From NCBI RefSeq assembly GCF_002288925.2, contig NW_022098036.1, forward strand, positions 38,439,444 to 38,503,443: a DNA stretch of 64,000 nucleotides, in the 5' to 3' direction. The notes beneath the pieces are model-generated. The model was not told where the DNA came from. It did not search any database and was given only the letters and a program-made list of their open reading frames with translations. Position numbers and translations under genes: made by a program. Of this stretch, positions 34,277-46,579 are shown piece by piece (the first letter of the stretch is position 1; the number at the start of each line of letters is the position of its first letter). Source of the DNA: Delphinapterus leucas. Lineage: Eukaryota; Chordata; Mammalia; Artiodactyla; Monodontidae.

Positions 34277-34484
34277 TAGCAGTGTCTTTTGAAAAGCAGA
34301 ATTCTAAAATTTGATCTTGTCCACTTCATCAATTTTTTTTTTTTGTAGATTGTTCTTTTGGTGTTGTATCAAAGTAATCTTTGTCTAACCCAAGGTCACT
34401 AACTTCTTTTCGATGTTTTCTTCTAGAAATTTCATAGTTTTAGGTTTTACATTTTTTCTGTAATCCATTTTTTAGCTAGCTTTT

Positions 34485-34693
34485 TTTTTTTTTTTTTTTT
34501 TGTGGTACGCGGGCCTCTCACTGTTGTGGCCTCTTCCGTTGTGGAGCACAGGCTCCGGATGCGCAGGCTCAGCGGCCATGGTTCACGGGCCCAGCCGCTC
34601 TGCGGCATGTGGGATCCTCCTGGACCGGGGCACGAACCCATGTCCCCTGCATTGGCAGGCAGACTCTCAACCACTGTGCCACCAGGGAAGCCC
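34485..34693 (-). mobile_element. CHR-type SINE, short form
   Basis: Full copy with a T-run tail. TSD 'tagctagctttt' at 34,473-34,484 and 34,694-34,705. Confidence 0.95.
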
Positions 34694-35005
34694 TAGCTAG
34701 CTTTTATATATGGTGAGAAATACGAACTGAATTTCATGTTTTTGTATATTGATATTCAATTGTTCCAGTAAAAGACTATCCTTTCTCCACAGAATTGCCT
34801 TTGTAGCTTTGTCAAAAATCAGTTTACAATACATATATGGTTCTAATTCTGGACTCTCTATTCCATTCCATTGATCTATTTGTCTATTTTGATGTCAGTA
34901 CCATACTCTCTTTATTACTGCAGCTTTGGTTCTCCAACTTTGTTCTTATTTTCACAAAGTTGTTTTGCCCATTATTGCTTGATCTTTTCATTTCCACATT
35001 AATTT

Positions 35006-35395
35006 AATTTAATTTTAATTAATTAATTTTCTTTATTTTTTTGGCTGCATCAGGTCTTCATTGAGGCGTGTGGGATCTTTCGTTGCAGCATGGGCTCTTT
35101 GTTGTGGTGCGCAGGTTTCTTTCTAGGCGTGGTGTGCGAGTTTTCTCTCTTTAGTTGTGGCACGTGGGCTCCAGGGCGCGTGGGCTCTGTAGTTGTGGCG
35201 TGCAGGGTGCAGAGGCCGTGGGCTCTGTAGTCTTGCGGCATGCGGACTCTCTCATTGAGGCGCCCGAGCTCAGTAGTTGTGGCATGCAGGCTTAGTTGCC
35301 CGTGGCGTGTGGGATCTTAGTTCCCAGACCAGGGATTTAACCCCCGTTCCCTGCATTGGAAGGACTCTTTATCACTGGACCACCAGGGAAGTCCC
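35006..35395 (-). mobile_element. Long CHR-related SINE, diverged
   Basis: About 390 bp, with '...accaccagggaagtccc' at right, GC-rich 'gtagttgtggc'-type units in the middle and a T/A-rich tail at left. TSD 'tccacattaattt' (34,993-35,005) and 'tccacatgaattt' (35,396-35,408). More diverged than the short forms, so probably an older subfamily. Confidence 0.9.
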
Positions 35396-35880
35396 TCCAC
35401 ATGAATTTTAGAATAAGCTTGCTAGTAGCTACAAAAAAAGCCTGTTGGAATTTTGGTTGAGATTGCATTAAATTTATAGATCAAACTGAGGAGAGTAGAC
35501 ATATTAACAATATTGAGTCTTCTGACTATGAACACAGAACACTGTAGATATCTCTACATATTTGGGTGTTAGATACTAAATACATCTCACAACGTTTTAT
35601 AGTTTTCAGTGTACGAGTTTTGCACATCTTCTTTTCAGATTTTCCCCTTAGTATTTCATATTTTTTGGTGTTAGTATAAATGGTATTGTTTTTATTTTAA
35701 TTTCCAATTGTTTATTTTTAGTGTTTAGAGATATAATTTTTTTTTATGTATCAATTTTGTATCCTGCAAAAAGCATTCAGTCTCTCACCATTAAATATGA
35801 TGTTAGATGACCTTTTTTTGGTAGATGCTTTTTATCAGGTTATGCAAGTTCTCCTTTATTCCTAATTTGCTGATAGTTTT

Positions 35881-36090
35881 TTTTTGTGTGTGTGTGTGTT
35901 TTGCGGGCCTCTCACTGCTGCGGCCTCTCCCATTGCGGAGCACAGGCTCTGGACACGTAGGCTCGGCGGCCATGGCTCACAGGCCCAGCCACTCTGCGGC
36001 ATGTGGGATCCTCCCGGACCGGGGCACGAACCCGTGTCCCCTGCATCGGCAGGCGGACTCTCAACCACTGCGCCACCAGGGAAGTCCTCA
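35881..36090 (-). mobile_element. CHR-type SINE, short form, with (TG)n in its tail
   Basis: TSD 'ctgatagtttt' at 35,870-35,880 and 36,091-36,101. The tail at left contains a (GT)n run of about eight units in place of pure T. Confidence 0.93.
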
Positions 36091-37184
36091 CTGATAGTTT
36101 TGATCAGGAATGTATGTTTGATTTCATCAAATGCCTTCTCATGATCTCTTTAGATGACAGAATGGCTTTCTTCTTAAATTTATTAATATACTGAATTAGA
36201 TTGATTTTTGAATGTTAAAACAACCTTGCATTCCTAGAAAAAACCTTACTTGAATAATTCTTTTATATATTGTTTAATTTAATTTGCTAAAATTTTATTT
36301 AGAATTTTTACATCTATGGTCATGAGGCATATTGGCCTTTTCAGTTTCCTTTTCTTGTAATGTCTTTGTTAGATTTGGCATCAGGGTAATGTTGGCCTCT
36401 GATAGAATGATTTTGGAATGCTCCCTTCTTTTCAATTTTATGAAAGTTTTTATAGAATTGGTATTAATTTTTCTAAAATATTTGATAGAATTTACCAGTG
36501 ATGGGCTTTGAAGTTTTGTTTCTGGGAAGATTTTCAACCTCAAATTCAGTTTCTTTAATAAATATGGGATAATTTGGGGCTATTTATCTCTTCTTGAATA
36601 AGTTTTGATAGTTTGTATTTTTCAAGGAATTTGTCCATTTTGTCTAAATTGTCAAATTTATTTCATAGTGTTGTTCATAACATTTCTTTACATATATGTA
36701 GTATCTTTAGTGATGTAACGTAAAGATAATCCTGATACTGGTAAAATGTATGTTCTTTCTTCTATTTGTCAGTCTTGCTAGAGGTTTGTTAATTTTATTG
36801 ATCTTCTTAAATAATCATTTTTTGTTTTATTCTCCATTGTTTTTCTGTTATTATTTCATTAATTTTAGCTCTTTATTATTTCCTTTCTTCTGCTTACTTT
36901 GTGTTTCTTTGATCTCCCTTTTTAGCTTCTTAAGGTAGATATTGAGGCCACTTGAGACATTTCTTTTTTTTAACATGGTTGTTTAGTTTTATAAACGTCT
37001 CCCTATGTACTGTTTTAATGGCTTCCCACAAAATTTGATATGTATGTTTTCATTTTCATTCAATTCAAAATATTTTCTAATTTCTTTTTTGATTTATCCT
37101 TTGACCATGGGTTATTTAGAATTATGCTATTTAATTTCCAATATTTGGGAAGTTTCCAGAAATCTTATTCTGTTATTAATTTCT

Positions 37185-37464
37185 TTTTTAAGAAATATTT
37201 ATTTATTTATTTGGCTGCGCTAGGTCTTAGTTGTGGCATGTGATATCTTTGTTGCTGCACGTGGAATCTTTGTTGTGGCATGCAGTATCCTTTTTAGATG
37301 CAGCATGTGGGCTCTTTAGTTGTGGCCTGTGGGATCTTTTAGTTGGAGCCTGCAGGCTCTTAGTTGTGGCATGCAGGATCTAGTTCCCTAACCAGGGATT
37401 GAACCCAGGCCCCTTGCACTGGGAGCACAGAGTCTTAACCACTGGACCACCAGGGAAGTACCAT
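37185..37464 (-). mobile_element. CHR-1-related SINE with internal repeats
   Basis: About 280 bp. Several 'ttgtggcatgYRggatct' units lie between the tail and the tRNA-like head. TSD 'ctgttattaatttct' at 37,170-37,184 and 37,465-37,479. Confidence 0.92.
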
Positions 37465-38020
37465 CTGTTATTAATTTCTAATTAAATTCCACTGTGGTCA
37501 GAGAATATACTTTGTATGACTTGAATCATTTAAAATTCATTGAGATTTTTATCATGCCCCAGAATTTGGTCTGTCTTAATAAATGTTCCATGTGTACTTG
37601 TAAAGAATATGTACTCGGCAGTTCTTTGGTAGTGTTTTTATAAAATCAATTAGGTCAAGTCAGTTGATTATATTGTTCAAGTCTTCCATATCCTTACTTA
37701 TTTTCTGTGTACACTTTCTATTGAGACTAGGGTATTGAAACCTCTGTTACTGTGAATTTATCTATTTCTCCTTGCTGGTCTATCAGTTTTTCCTTCATTT
37801 ATTTTGAAACTCTGTTACTAGGTATAGCATACATGTTTAGGATTGTTATATCATCTTTATGATTGACCCTTTTATCTTTAATAAATAGTCTTCTATATCT
37901 CTGGTAATCTTTGTTTTGAAGTTTGCTCTGTATGCTATTAATATATTAATATAGCCACTATAGCTTTTTTGTTTGTTTGCTTACTGTAAGCATGACACAT
38001 CTATTTCTGTCTTTTTACTT

Positions 38021-38285
38021 CTCCACAGAAACTACACATGCCAGAGGTCAACGGAGCAACATCTTTTAAGTACTGAAAGAAAAACAAAAACAGTCAACCC
38101 AGAGTTCTATACCCATGAAAACCTTTTCGAAAGTGAAAAAGAAATAAAGATATTTCAAAACTTTTTCAGACTTTAACTATAAGAAACGTTAAAGGAGCTT
38201 CTCCCAGACAGAAAGAACATGAACATGAACATGATACCAGATGGAAATTTGGATCTATGCACAGAGATGAAGAGTTCTGAAAATG
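38021..38285 (+). mobile_element. Inverted L1 5' segment (end of ORF1)
   Basis: From 'cagaaactacacatgccaga' the plus strand matches the end of old L1 ORF1 and the start of the following gap ('tctatacccatgaaaacc', 'gaaataaagatatttcaaa', 'gataccagatggaaat'). It directly follows a minus-strand L1 that ends in the endonuclease region. This is the arrangement made by twin priming: 3' part in one orientation, 5' part inverted. Confidence 0.75.
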
Positions 38286-38720
38286 TGTAAAACAATGTCA
38301 ACAATGATCACAGCATTATAAGTTGTTTCCATTAACTGTCCATTACTTGTGTCTCTTCAGCATTTAACAGTTAAAGCATCTTTGAACAAATTTATGATAG
38401 ATAAAATAAATGAAAAAACATTTCCTATTATATCCTCTGAAATAGTGCCAATTAATTTTTCTACACCTCAGCTTTTTCAAGCTATGTCTTTTAAGTATGT
38501 GATTTTTTTCATCTCATATATGTAATTCATAGTCAATGTTTCCTAGTAAAATCACTTTACAAGTCCTTGTGTTTCTATAAACAGAAATATAAGTCATATG
38601 ACTAACATCATTTACTAATGATCTGGTGACAATCAGAATGAACATAAATGGAATCTTGCCTGACCAAAATCTAATAATTCATGATTTAAAGCCATTTATG
38701 TCTTGGCTCTCCTCTTTAAA
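38286..38720. other. Unassigned sequence
   Basis: No element recognised beyond the possible end of the inverted L1 segment. Confidence 0.45.
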
Positions 38721-38724
38721 AATA

Positions 38725-39320
38725 TTCATTCATTCATATAATCAACAATGATTATTAAGTGCCAGGTATTGTTCTAAGCCCTGAGGACAGAGTAGTAAAC
38801 AAAGTCCCTATTCTCATGGAGCTCACATTCTAGTGGAAGGAGACACAAAATAAACAAGTAAACATATATAGGTAATATGTCAGATGATGGTAAGTGCAGT
38901 GAAGAAAAATATAACAAAGCAAATTAATAGAAAGGAAGGAGTTTTATTTTAAATTGAGAGATCATTGACATCCTCTCTAATAAAGTGACATTTAAACAGA
39001 TACGAATAAAGTGAGGGAATGATACCCTGAGACAGAAATGTGCTTGGTGTGTTGTAGGGATAGGAAGGGTGTCAACTGGCTGAAATAGAGTGAATGAGAC
39101 AGAGCTGGAGGAGATGAAGTAGCTGGAGGGTCGGATTATGTAGACTTTTTGGCTATAATAATGATGTGAATTTTATTTTGTGTGAGATGGAAAGCTACTG
39201 AAGGGTTTGGAGCAAGAAAGGGACATTATATGACTAATGTTTTAAACATAAAACTTTGGCTGCTGTGTTGAGAATAGAGTGCATGGGGGTCAAGAGAAGA
39301 AGCAGGGAGACTTGTTACAA
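38725..39320 (+). repeat. L2-like repeat
   Basis: 'aagtgccaggtattgttcta', 'atggagctcacattctagtg', 'agatggaaagctactgaagg' and 'tttggctgctgtgttgagaa' follow a well-known old mammalian LINE-2-type consensus in order over 600 bp. Confidence 0.6.
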
Positions 39321-39509
39321 AGATAAATAATATGACATTGAAAAGCTTTATATCAACTCTATGTATCTTGTGCTCTGCTGGTAATATAATTCAAGTGCAT
39401 ATTTAAAAAGTAACTGAACCCATGAAACTTTGTAGCTTTCTGGGTTTGCAGCTCTGCAAAGTGGCCTTTGTATCCATTTGGCAGCTTCTCTGAGGAGCTT
39501 CTCTTACCA

Positions 39510-40030
39510 TTTGGGTTGCAATTTATTTCTTTGTCATTACAGTTATCCACTGCTACCCTAATAAATATCGCCCTTAAAATAATGACATTTGTTTTTGCTC
39601 ACAAACATGTCATTTTGGCAGGGCTCATCAGTTCAGATCTTCTCTGCTTCCCTTGGCATCACCTAAGAGGGCTGGAACCATCTAAGGCTGGGTCACTCAC
39701 ATCTGGCATTTGAGGCTGTCTGTCAGCAAGGGTCCTTGGCTGCAGTTGTGGTCAGAATGCTTACATGTGATCTTTCCATGTAGCTACCTGGCTTCCTCAC
39801 AGAGCGGTGGCTTAGTTCTAAAAGGCAGCATCCCAATGGTGGCTGGGTTCCAAGAATGAACCAGGTGGAAACGATATCACCTTTTCTAACCTAGCCTCAG
39901 AAGTCAGGCAGCATCCCTTCTGCTGCCTTCTATTCATTAGAAGCAAGTTTGTAAGGCTGGCCCATATTCAAGAGGTGGAGAATTAGTCACCACTTTTTGA
40001 TAGGAAGAATGTCAAATCACACTCTGAGGC
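39510..40030. repeat. Old mammalian repeat, family uncertain
   Basis: 'ttatccactgctaccctaat', 'tggcttcctcacagagcggt', 'aacctagcctcagaagtcag' and 'ggtggagaattagtcacc' are familiar phrases of an old interspersed repeat, probably LTR-type. I cannot name the family safely. Confidence 0.4.
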
Positions 40031-40269
40031 AAACTGAGTTGGCAGACTGGATGTCCTAAATAATATCTCTAGGCCTTGAAAGGACAAAGTTTCTTTGCCT
40101 GGCTTTAAGAGAACATAGTTTTGGAACAAAAGCATGTGAAATATAAGGTTAAAAAATAAAGCATCAGAACCAAACTTGATAATTTGTTTCCCCAACAAAT
40201 GGCTGAATCCTTGTCATATTTCAGGAACCAAGAAGTGTAAGTCCTGATGGAGCTCATTGTCAAATGAAG

Positions 40270-40690
40270 AAAAAACAGACAAACAGACCCTGAGGTCTTC
40301 AATAGAAGGGCCCATGTCTCAGTGTCTAACACTGTTCCTGCAACATAGTTGACACTTAATAAACATTGGGTAGTTGAATATTCTATTGTCATAAGTGTTG
40401 TATTAAGTTATATACAAATATATAAAGAAGCACAGAAGAGGGAGTAACATACCATAAGGGAGCCATGGAAAGCTTCACAGAGGATGCGGCATTTAAGTTA
40501 GGTCCTGAATGATTGAGAGTGTGAAGTCAGGGGCATCAGAAACATCACGTGCAATGACACAGAAGCATGAAAGACCATGACTAAGAGAATGGAAAATTCA
40601 GATGACTCTGCAGCTAATATACATCCTTGGTACGGAGTAGGCACTTAAGAAATATTTGCTGAATAAATGAATGAAGGATGAGTGTTGGAT
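40270..40690 (+). repeat. L2-type 3' end fragments
   Basis: 'tctaacactgttcctgcaac' with 'acacttaataaacattggg', and later 'gcacttaagaaatatttgct' with 'gaataaatgaatgaagg', are LINE-2 3' end patterns. Two fragments lie in tandem. Confidence 0.5.
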
Positions 40691-41480
40691 GGTCAATGTA
40701 GAAAAGTGAGGTTTATGTCGGGTTGTGACTCTTCATGCCATATAAAGAATGTTGAAGTGTGTCCTACATGCGTTATGGAGCTATATGAGGTTTTTACACA
40801 GGAAAATGTTCTAATTAGAGGTGTAAGAGGAAGAGAGAGCAGACAAAAGAGTTTTTATGGCAGAATTAATAAGATTTGATAACTTGATTAAATTATGCCA
40901 AGTAAAAGTGAAAGAGAGAAGGATACTTCTTAGTTTTCTAGCTGGGTGACTAAATAATGATTATAATGATTACGCCATTGAATGAGATAGAAGATACAGT
41001 GGTCAGGATACGTTTTGTACGCTTTGTTTTGTGTGGGTGTGTCATGTAATCTCTTCAGTTCTATGTATTATATACTAGGTCCTTGAGTGGGACATTGAAG
41101 GGGAAATGACAGGTTTCCATTTAAAACTATGTGTAGCCCAAGTTTTCCTAGCCCACAGCCTGGTTCATAAAATAATATTCAAACAAGAGACTTACAATTG
41201 GAGCTTATCTAACTAGCTGGAAATCTAGCTTCACGTTGTTCCTTCCTGGTTCAATGATAATTCCTAGCTGTTTCATGTGTCCTAGCACGTGGTGGTAATC
41301 ACCTACATCTGCCCTATAGCATTGTCTCTGTCTTCCCCTGCTTTCACCAATATCATGAACTGGCCTCCGGGTTGAGCACAGACTTTTGAAGACAGCTCCT
41401 GTTTATGTTTCATTTCTTGATTTTTCACATCCATTATGGGGACCTCATTGGGCTCCCATGATAATGCTGGGATGACAACT
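40691..41480. other. Unassigned sequence
   Basis: The first 200 bp may continue the L2-like region ('aggtttttacacaggaaaat'). No exon recognised. Confidence 0.4.
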
Positions 41481-41489
41481 CTAAAATTT

Positions 41490-42005
41490 CTGAAGGTGGC
41501 ATAGTTGCTCTTCCATTCAAATTAAGGAGACACCATCATGATGAAATAAGAAAAATACTCTCCCCAGCACTTGTGAGGTGCCCATGGAGGTGCACCTCTC
41601 AGATCTCCCTTCAAGAGAATCTGTTGTTTGGGTGCTTAGTTGACTTACAGCCTCCACCTGCTGTACCTTTGGATCCACTGTGGCATATATGATGAGGTCA
41701 CACTCCCGAAGAGGTGCTTTTAGTCAATGACTGAGCTTGGCAGAGGTACTAGAGCTGAGCTATTTCTGCCAAACATGGGACTCCTCTAAGGGCAACTGTT
41801 GCTCAGGGACACACCATTGGTTTGGCCAAGGCTTTCTCAGAATGACACTATAATCTGAAATCTTCTGATAATATGTTCTGAAGGCTCTCCCTATTTACCC
41901 CTGTTCTCATCCCCCAGGCGTTTTTGTTTGTTTTTCCCATAAATTTCTTATGTGTCTAATCCTGTTTGGGCATTTGATTTTTGGAAGACCTGAACTGACA
42001 CAAGG
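41490..42005 (+). repeat. Ancient LTR-like repeat
   Basis: The right end has 'cccataaatttcttatgtgt' followed by 'ctaatcctgtttgg' and ends 'gacctgaactgacaca', the layout of a poly(A) signal and R-U5 end of an old LTR. Family not determined. Confidence 0.35.
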
Positions 42006-42009
42006 GATC

Positions 42010-44935
42010 TTGAGAGTGGGGTTGTGGAGCAGGAATTCCTACTATCTATGTGCCCTCACCCCCAAAATCCAAGGTGAGAATTTTTTTTAAAAGTGCTTCT
42101 AGGTTATCGTCCCCACAGATATTTTTTAGAGGAAAACCCAAATCTGTTGAAAGAATCTTACCTTAAATTCAGTCTCAAATAAATTTCATACATAAAGTTC
42201 ATACATAAAGTTCAATTTCATTCTTGAAAGTCATACCCTTAAATGGGAACAAATGAAGGCAATATTGTCCTATACAAAGATTCATCCCAATCAATAGTTT
42301 GACAATATATATGAATGGAAGAGAAGCAAGAATTACAGATAATTTTATTAGAACATAAAGGAAAATTTCTTGGATATTTTAGTTCATAACAACTGAACAC
42401 AAAGATAAGATCCTTGTACTCTGATTTTGTCAAAAGAAATTACAAGGGATGATAATGAGAAACAATAAATAATAAAATTAGTAAATTCCTCAATGCCTAG
42501 AAATGTTTAGAAAATATACCCCCTGGGAGTACTTACATTCTCCAAATGGTATTTTTAAAATCACTTAATAAAACTTCTCTTCTTTTAAAAATGAGTTATT
42601 ATTTTATATTTGCAGAAGTTTTGACACTGATGTCTTTAGAAAAATTGAATACCCTTGAGACTAGTGTAACTAATTAATGAAATGTTCTTTACAAACAAAA
42701 TAAATTCAGAATTCATGCCACAATTATAATATTGAGATAAACATTTGCATCAAAGCAATCTGATTTCAGATGTTGCATCAAATAACAAGCTGAACACTTC
42801 ACACTGTATTTATAGACCTTCCAAGAGACTACATTATGCATAATTTATTGTAACTTTGAGCTTGCTACTCACCATGTAGTGTTAGCAGCAAATACTGTAG
42901 GACACATATAAGTATCAAAATAAATTATGGAAGGTGGGAGACCATGTCTTTTAAAGCTGAGAACCTCATCAGCTCTTCTTGTATTTCCTACAAAATAAGA
43001 ATCAAAGCACTGTTCATTAGTTGCCAAGTAATGGTAAATAAAAATACTCTCATGATAAATTCCTTCTAGAGTTTCTCACCACAAAGATGTTTGTTTGTCC
43101 AGGCAACTTGACAAATATTTTCATAAGCTTGAAAGCGTGAAGTTCGTCTTAGGCCTCTCTCTTTCATTTTTGGGGGATCTATCTGCTTTCTCCAGATGAC
43201 TTCTGTTATGGACTTCAGGTGAAAACAGCAATTCAGGTCTAGGTTGTATTATGAGCACATGGATATTACATATCAGTAGACCCTTTAAGCTGCATCACCA
43301 CCAGCAGGTCCAGTTCAGAAAACTGTTGAGCGATTCTTTTCAGCTGGGGCAAATGTGGGGGAAAAAAAGGGCTTCCTCTGCTAGGAAGATGGAAGGACTG
43401 GCCTGAGCAATTTAAGAGGAGAAGGCAGGGGCAGCAGCATCTTGGCAGCCCTCGGCCATCATATTGTGGGATCTCACTGAGGAGAAGAAACACAGGAGGA
43501 AGTACAGGAGATTAGGACTGTGTGAACTGCATGATATAAATGTGGTGCTCTTTGCTCATAAGAAATCACAGACGCTGTTTCCTAGAGGGAGACCACTGTC
43601 AATTCAGACTCGGGTGCTAGGAATGCAGGGACCAAGGAGAGGTAGAAAGAGAAAATTTGAGGTTTTAGATATACAGGATAGATGGTAGGTGGAGAATGGG
43701 GCTTCAGAGAAGACTTTATGAGTGGTAGTGCCCAAAATGCAATTTCTAAAATTTGAAAGAAAACAGGAGTGTTTCAAGTACTCTCTGAGAGTGGCAGTGC
43801 AGCAGTGTGCATAAATGATGGATTTCCCATCTGCTCCCCTTTCCCCTCAGGATATGGAATTCTAGGGTCACAGTTAACCTCATGGGCTCTTTCTCCCAAG
43901 TGAAATTTAAGTTCACAGATGGGAGACTTGAGACAAGTGACATGGATTGACTGGCATCCTAGGGAAGCTGAAACCAAGAAGCTTTTTTTCTTTTCCTCTC
44001 TTCTGTTTTCTTTGTTATAGTTTATGGCTGGTTAAGAATCACATGGTTCTAGATTTCAGTATTTCCTGATTTGATTGCATTGGTTTTGTTTGGGGAATGC
44101 TATTTAAAAGTAATTAATTCTTGCACTGTAAATTGCTGAAGCAGTGGTCATATTTATTCTGGAAGTGTGTTTTCTAATTTTTTTTGTGAGTGTGAGGCTT
44201 GCAATCATATTCTTTATGTACCATGCTGCATCACTGGCATTTACGAAAAGTGAGCACATGAAATGTTTGGGGTCAGAGAAACTCAATTTTATAGGTGTTG
44301 AAGGAGCTACATTAATTCCAGTGGAAGATTGGAGGGGATTAATTTTTAGCATATTTTTAGCTTGCTTAAGTCTGTCATTGTGATAGCTGGGCCATGGGAC
44401 ACTGTTCTGCAGTGTGTTATTAGTTTTATGGAAAGAGAATTCTTGGTCAAACAAATTTGAGAAAAACCGTCTCTAGCAGACTTACCCAATCTTTGTTTTC
44501 CTGTGGGACTTCTCAGTTCTTAATCTGTTAATGTGTATTTTTAAACACCAAGAGGAAAATATACAATTCAGTAATTCCATGATATTTTGGTCACAGGATA
44601 CTTTAATATGGCAAATGAAATAACATCTTTTAAATTGTTTCTTAGGAAGAGAGTTTGAGAAACACCAGGCTATGAAAAGGGATGTGGTTACTGGTTCCTG
44701 CTTAGTTCATACTCTGAGGCTTTGGACAAAAGTTTTATAGTAATAAGGAAGTCACATTTACCTGGCTTTGGGCTCTGTGTCTATAACCCTTGCAAGGGGG
44801 CTAGGGTAGTTTGGATGGAGGGAAGGGGAGGGAAAAGAAAGGTATTGCTATGAAAGAATGAGATACAGGCATTCAGAAATCTTGCATCCTGGCCAAATAC
44901 TTCTTCAGTTCCACCTCTGACACATCTTACTGAAT
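42010..44935. other. Long unassigned, mostly repeat-free stretch
   Basis: Nearly 3 kb without a recognised transposable element. The only structures noted are a 13-bp tandem duplication at 42,187-42,212 ('catacataaagtt' twice) and a G/A-rich block at 43,380-43,510. A 74-codon open frame at 43,464-43,688 (rich in Arg/Lys) has no recognisable domain and no splice or promoter support. Confidence 0.45.
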
Positions 44936-44939
44936 CAGA

Positions 44940-45200
44940 GAGATCTGGGTTGAAATCAAAGATATACTAGCTATCAACTATGGGAATGATACTTAACCCC
45001 TTTAATCTTTAGTTTTCTCATCTGTAAAATTGGAGGAATATAACTAACTCATTAGATTATCCTAAGAATTACTAACAACCTACCTGGCACATAATAAGCA
45101 CTCAGTAAGTATTCACTGAACAAATGCACCTAACTTAGTACCTGGCATATTATCCTCAACAAATGGAAATTTTAATGATTACTACTATCATTGTGATGTC
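44940..45200 (+). repeat. MIR
   Basis: 'gagagatctgggttgaaatc', 'tagttttctcatctgtaaaa', 'acctacctggcacataataa' and 'gcactcagtaagtattcact' follow MIR over most of its length. Confidence 0.8.
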
Positions 45201-45509
45201 TGAATCCCAAATATAAATGCAGTTGGAATGGACATCAGTGTTGAGGAAGATATACTTACTAAACCTATATTTTAGACATGCTTATGAATATTTTTTGAAG
45301 GGATCACTTATGAGTCTAAATTATCATAGAGCTAATTCTAGACTTATAACATCTCATAAGGAAGTATTATGTGCCCAGAGAGGTGAGGAACAAAGTACCA
45401 TGTAACCAGGGCAGCAGATGTCTTAGTATTGCTTGTGCTGGGGGAAAATATGGGTTCAAATATATATAATAAGTTCTCTGCCCACATCAAACTATCCTAC
45501 ACACCAATG

Positions 45510-45840
45510 CCAGAGGATCTTCCCAAAGCTCAATATGTCAGTTTTCTGTTCAAAACCCTTAAAATTTGCCTATTAACTGGTTATGTAATTCCTACCATCT
45601 CTTTAAAGGCCATTTCAGTTCCACGTATTCCATCATCCCATGATGAAAAGCCTTTTCCAATCAATGGTGACCATCAAAAACCACACCTTCCTCAGAGTTC
45701 TTGTACAATAGTATCTGTCTTTATCACTCATTTGATAATTAGTAAGTGCTCTCTTTTATCCCCCCCCCCCCCCCGCTTTATACATATATGTCAGGTCTCC
45801 CTGACTAGATTGTAAACAGGGACTATGCTTTACTTATTTT
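45510..45840 (+). repeat. L2 fragment with a 15-C run
   Basis: 'gttcaaaacccttaaaattt' and the following words match the 3' region of LINE-2; the end has 'ctagattgtaaacagggact'. A pure C run lies at 45,760-45,774. Confidence 0.6.
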
Positions 45841-46312
45841 GGCTTAAGGGTGAAATATTGCAGCTAGTAATGCCACATCTCTTCAGACGGTAGTAAAGTC
45901 TTTCAGAAAGCTAACAAAATTTAGCTTAATTTTCCGCATAAATACAACGATCTGACACAAGCATGGGTATAAGAACAAAATGACATTTTTAAGAAGCTGA
46001 AATGTGTTTTAGAATTAGGGAGAAATTGCAAACAGTTACCACTAGATGGAGGAAGTGATTTTCTTAGTCTCTGAGTGAATTTAAAGTTTTTCATTTGAAG
46101 AATTACAAATGCTTGCTTAGACCTCAGATGGTTATTGGCAATTCATCAGATTATCAATATCTTTAAGAAGACCAGCTTTCTTCATAATTTTATAAAAAGT
46201 ATTTTCTATCTTCCTTTCTTAAGACCCCACCCCTAACAAAGGAAAAACAAAAATAAAGGAAACAGATATAACTACTAGGGTGAAACGAGATTGCCTAAAT
46301 AAGTGATTTAAA
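45841..46312. other. Unassigned sequence
   Basis: No repeat or exon recognised. Confidence 0.45.
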
Positions 46313-46324
46313 ATATACCTTTAG

Positions 46325-46539
46325 GACTTCCCTGGTGGCGCAGTGGTTGAGAGTCCGCCTGCCAATGCAGGGGACACGGGTTCGCGCCCCGGTCCGGGAA
46401 GATCCCACATGCCGCGGAGAGGCTGGCTCCGTGAGCCATGGCCGCTGAGCCTGCGCGTCCGGAGCCTGTGCTCCGCAACGGGAGAGGCCACAACAGTGAG
46501 AGGCCCGCGTACTGCAAAAAATAAAAATTAAAAAAAAAA

Positions 46540-46567
<28 letters not shown>
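46325..46567 (+). mobile_element. CHR-type SINE, short form, with (TCTA)n(TA)n tail
   Basis: Full copy. TSD 'atatacctttag' at 46,313-46,324 and 46,568-46,579. The A tail is followed by four TCTA units and a TA run, inside the TSDs, so the microsatellite grew from the tail. Confidence 0.95.
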
Positions 46568-46570
<3 letters not shown>

Positions 46571-46579
46571 TACCTTTAG

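Larger units (their letters stand above)
32765..38020 (-). mobile_element. Old L1 carrying six SINEs
   Basis: On the plus strand it opens with 'aacagctttattgaggtata', the reverse of an old L1 3' UTR, and continues through the 3' UTR and ORF2 to the endonuclease region near 37,900-38,020. No long frame survives. Six CHR-family SINEs, all on the minus strand, interrupt it (33,735; 33,891; 34,485; 35,006; 35,881; 37,185). Without them it is about 3.6 kb. At 38,020 it meets L1 sequence in the opposite orientation. Confidence 0.88.

Noticed and set aside
43464..43688. 74-codon Arg/Lys-rich open frame in the repeat-poor interval
   Set aside because: Short, no recognisable family, no CpG island, and no convincing splice sites.
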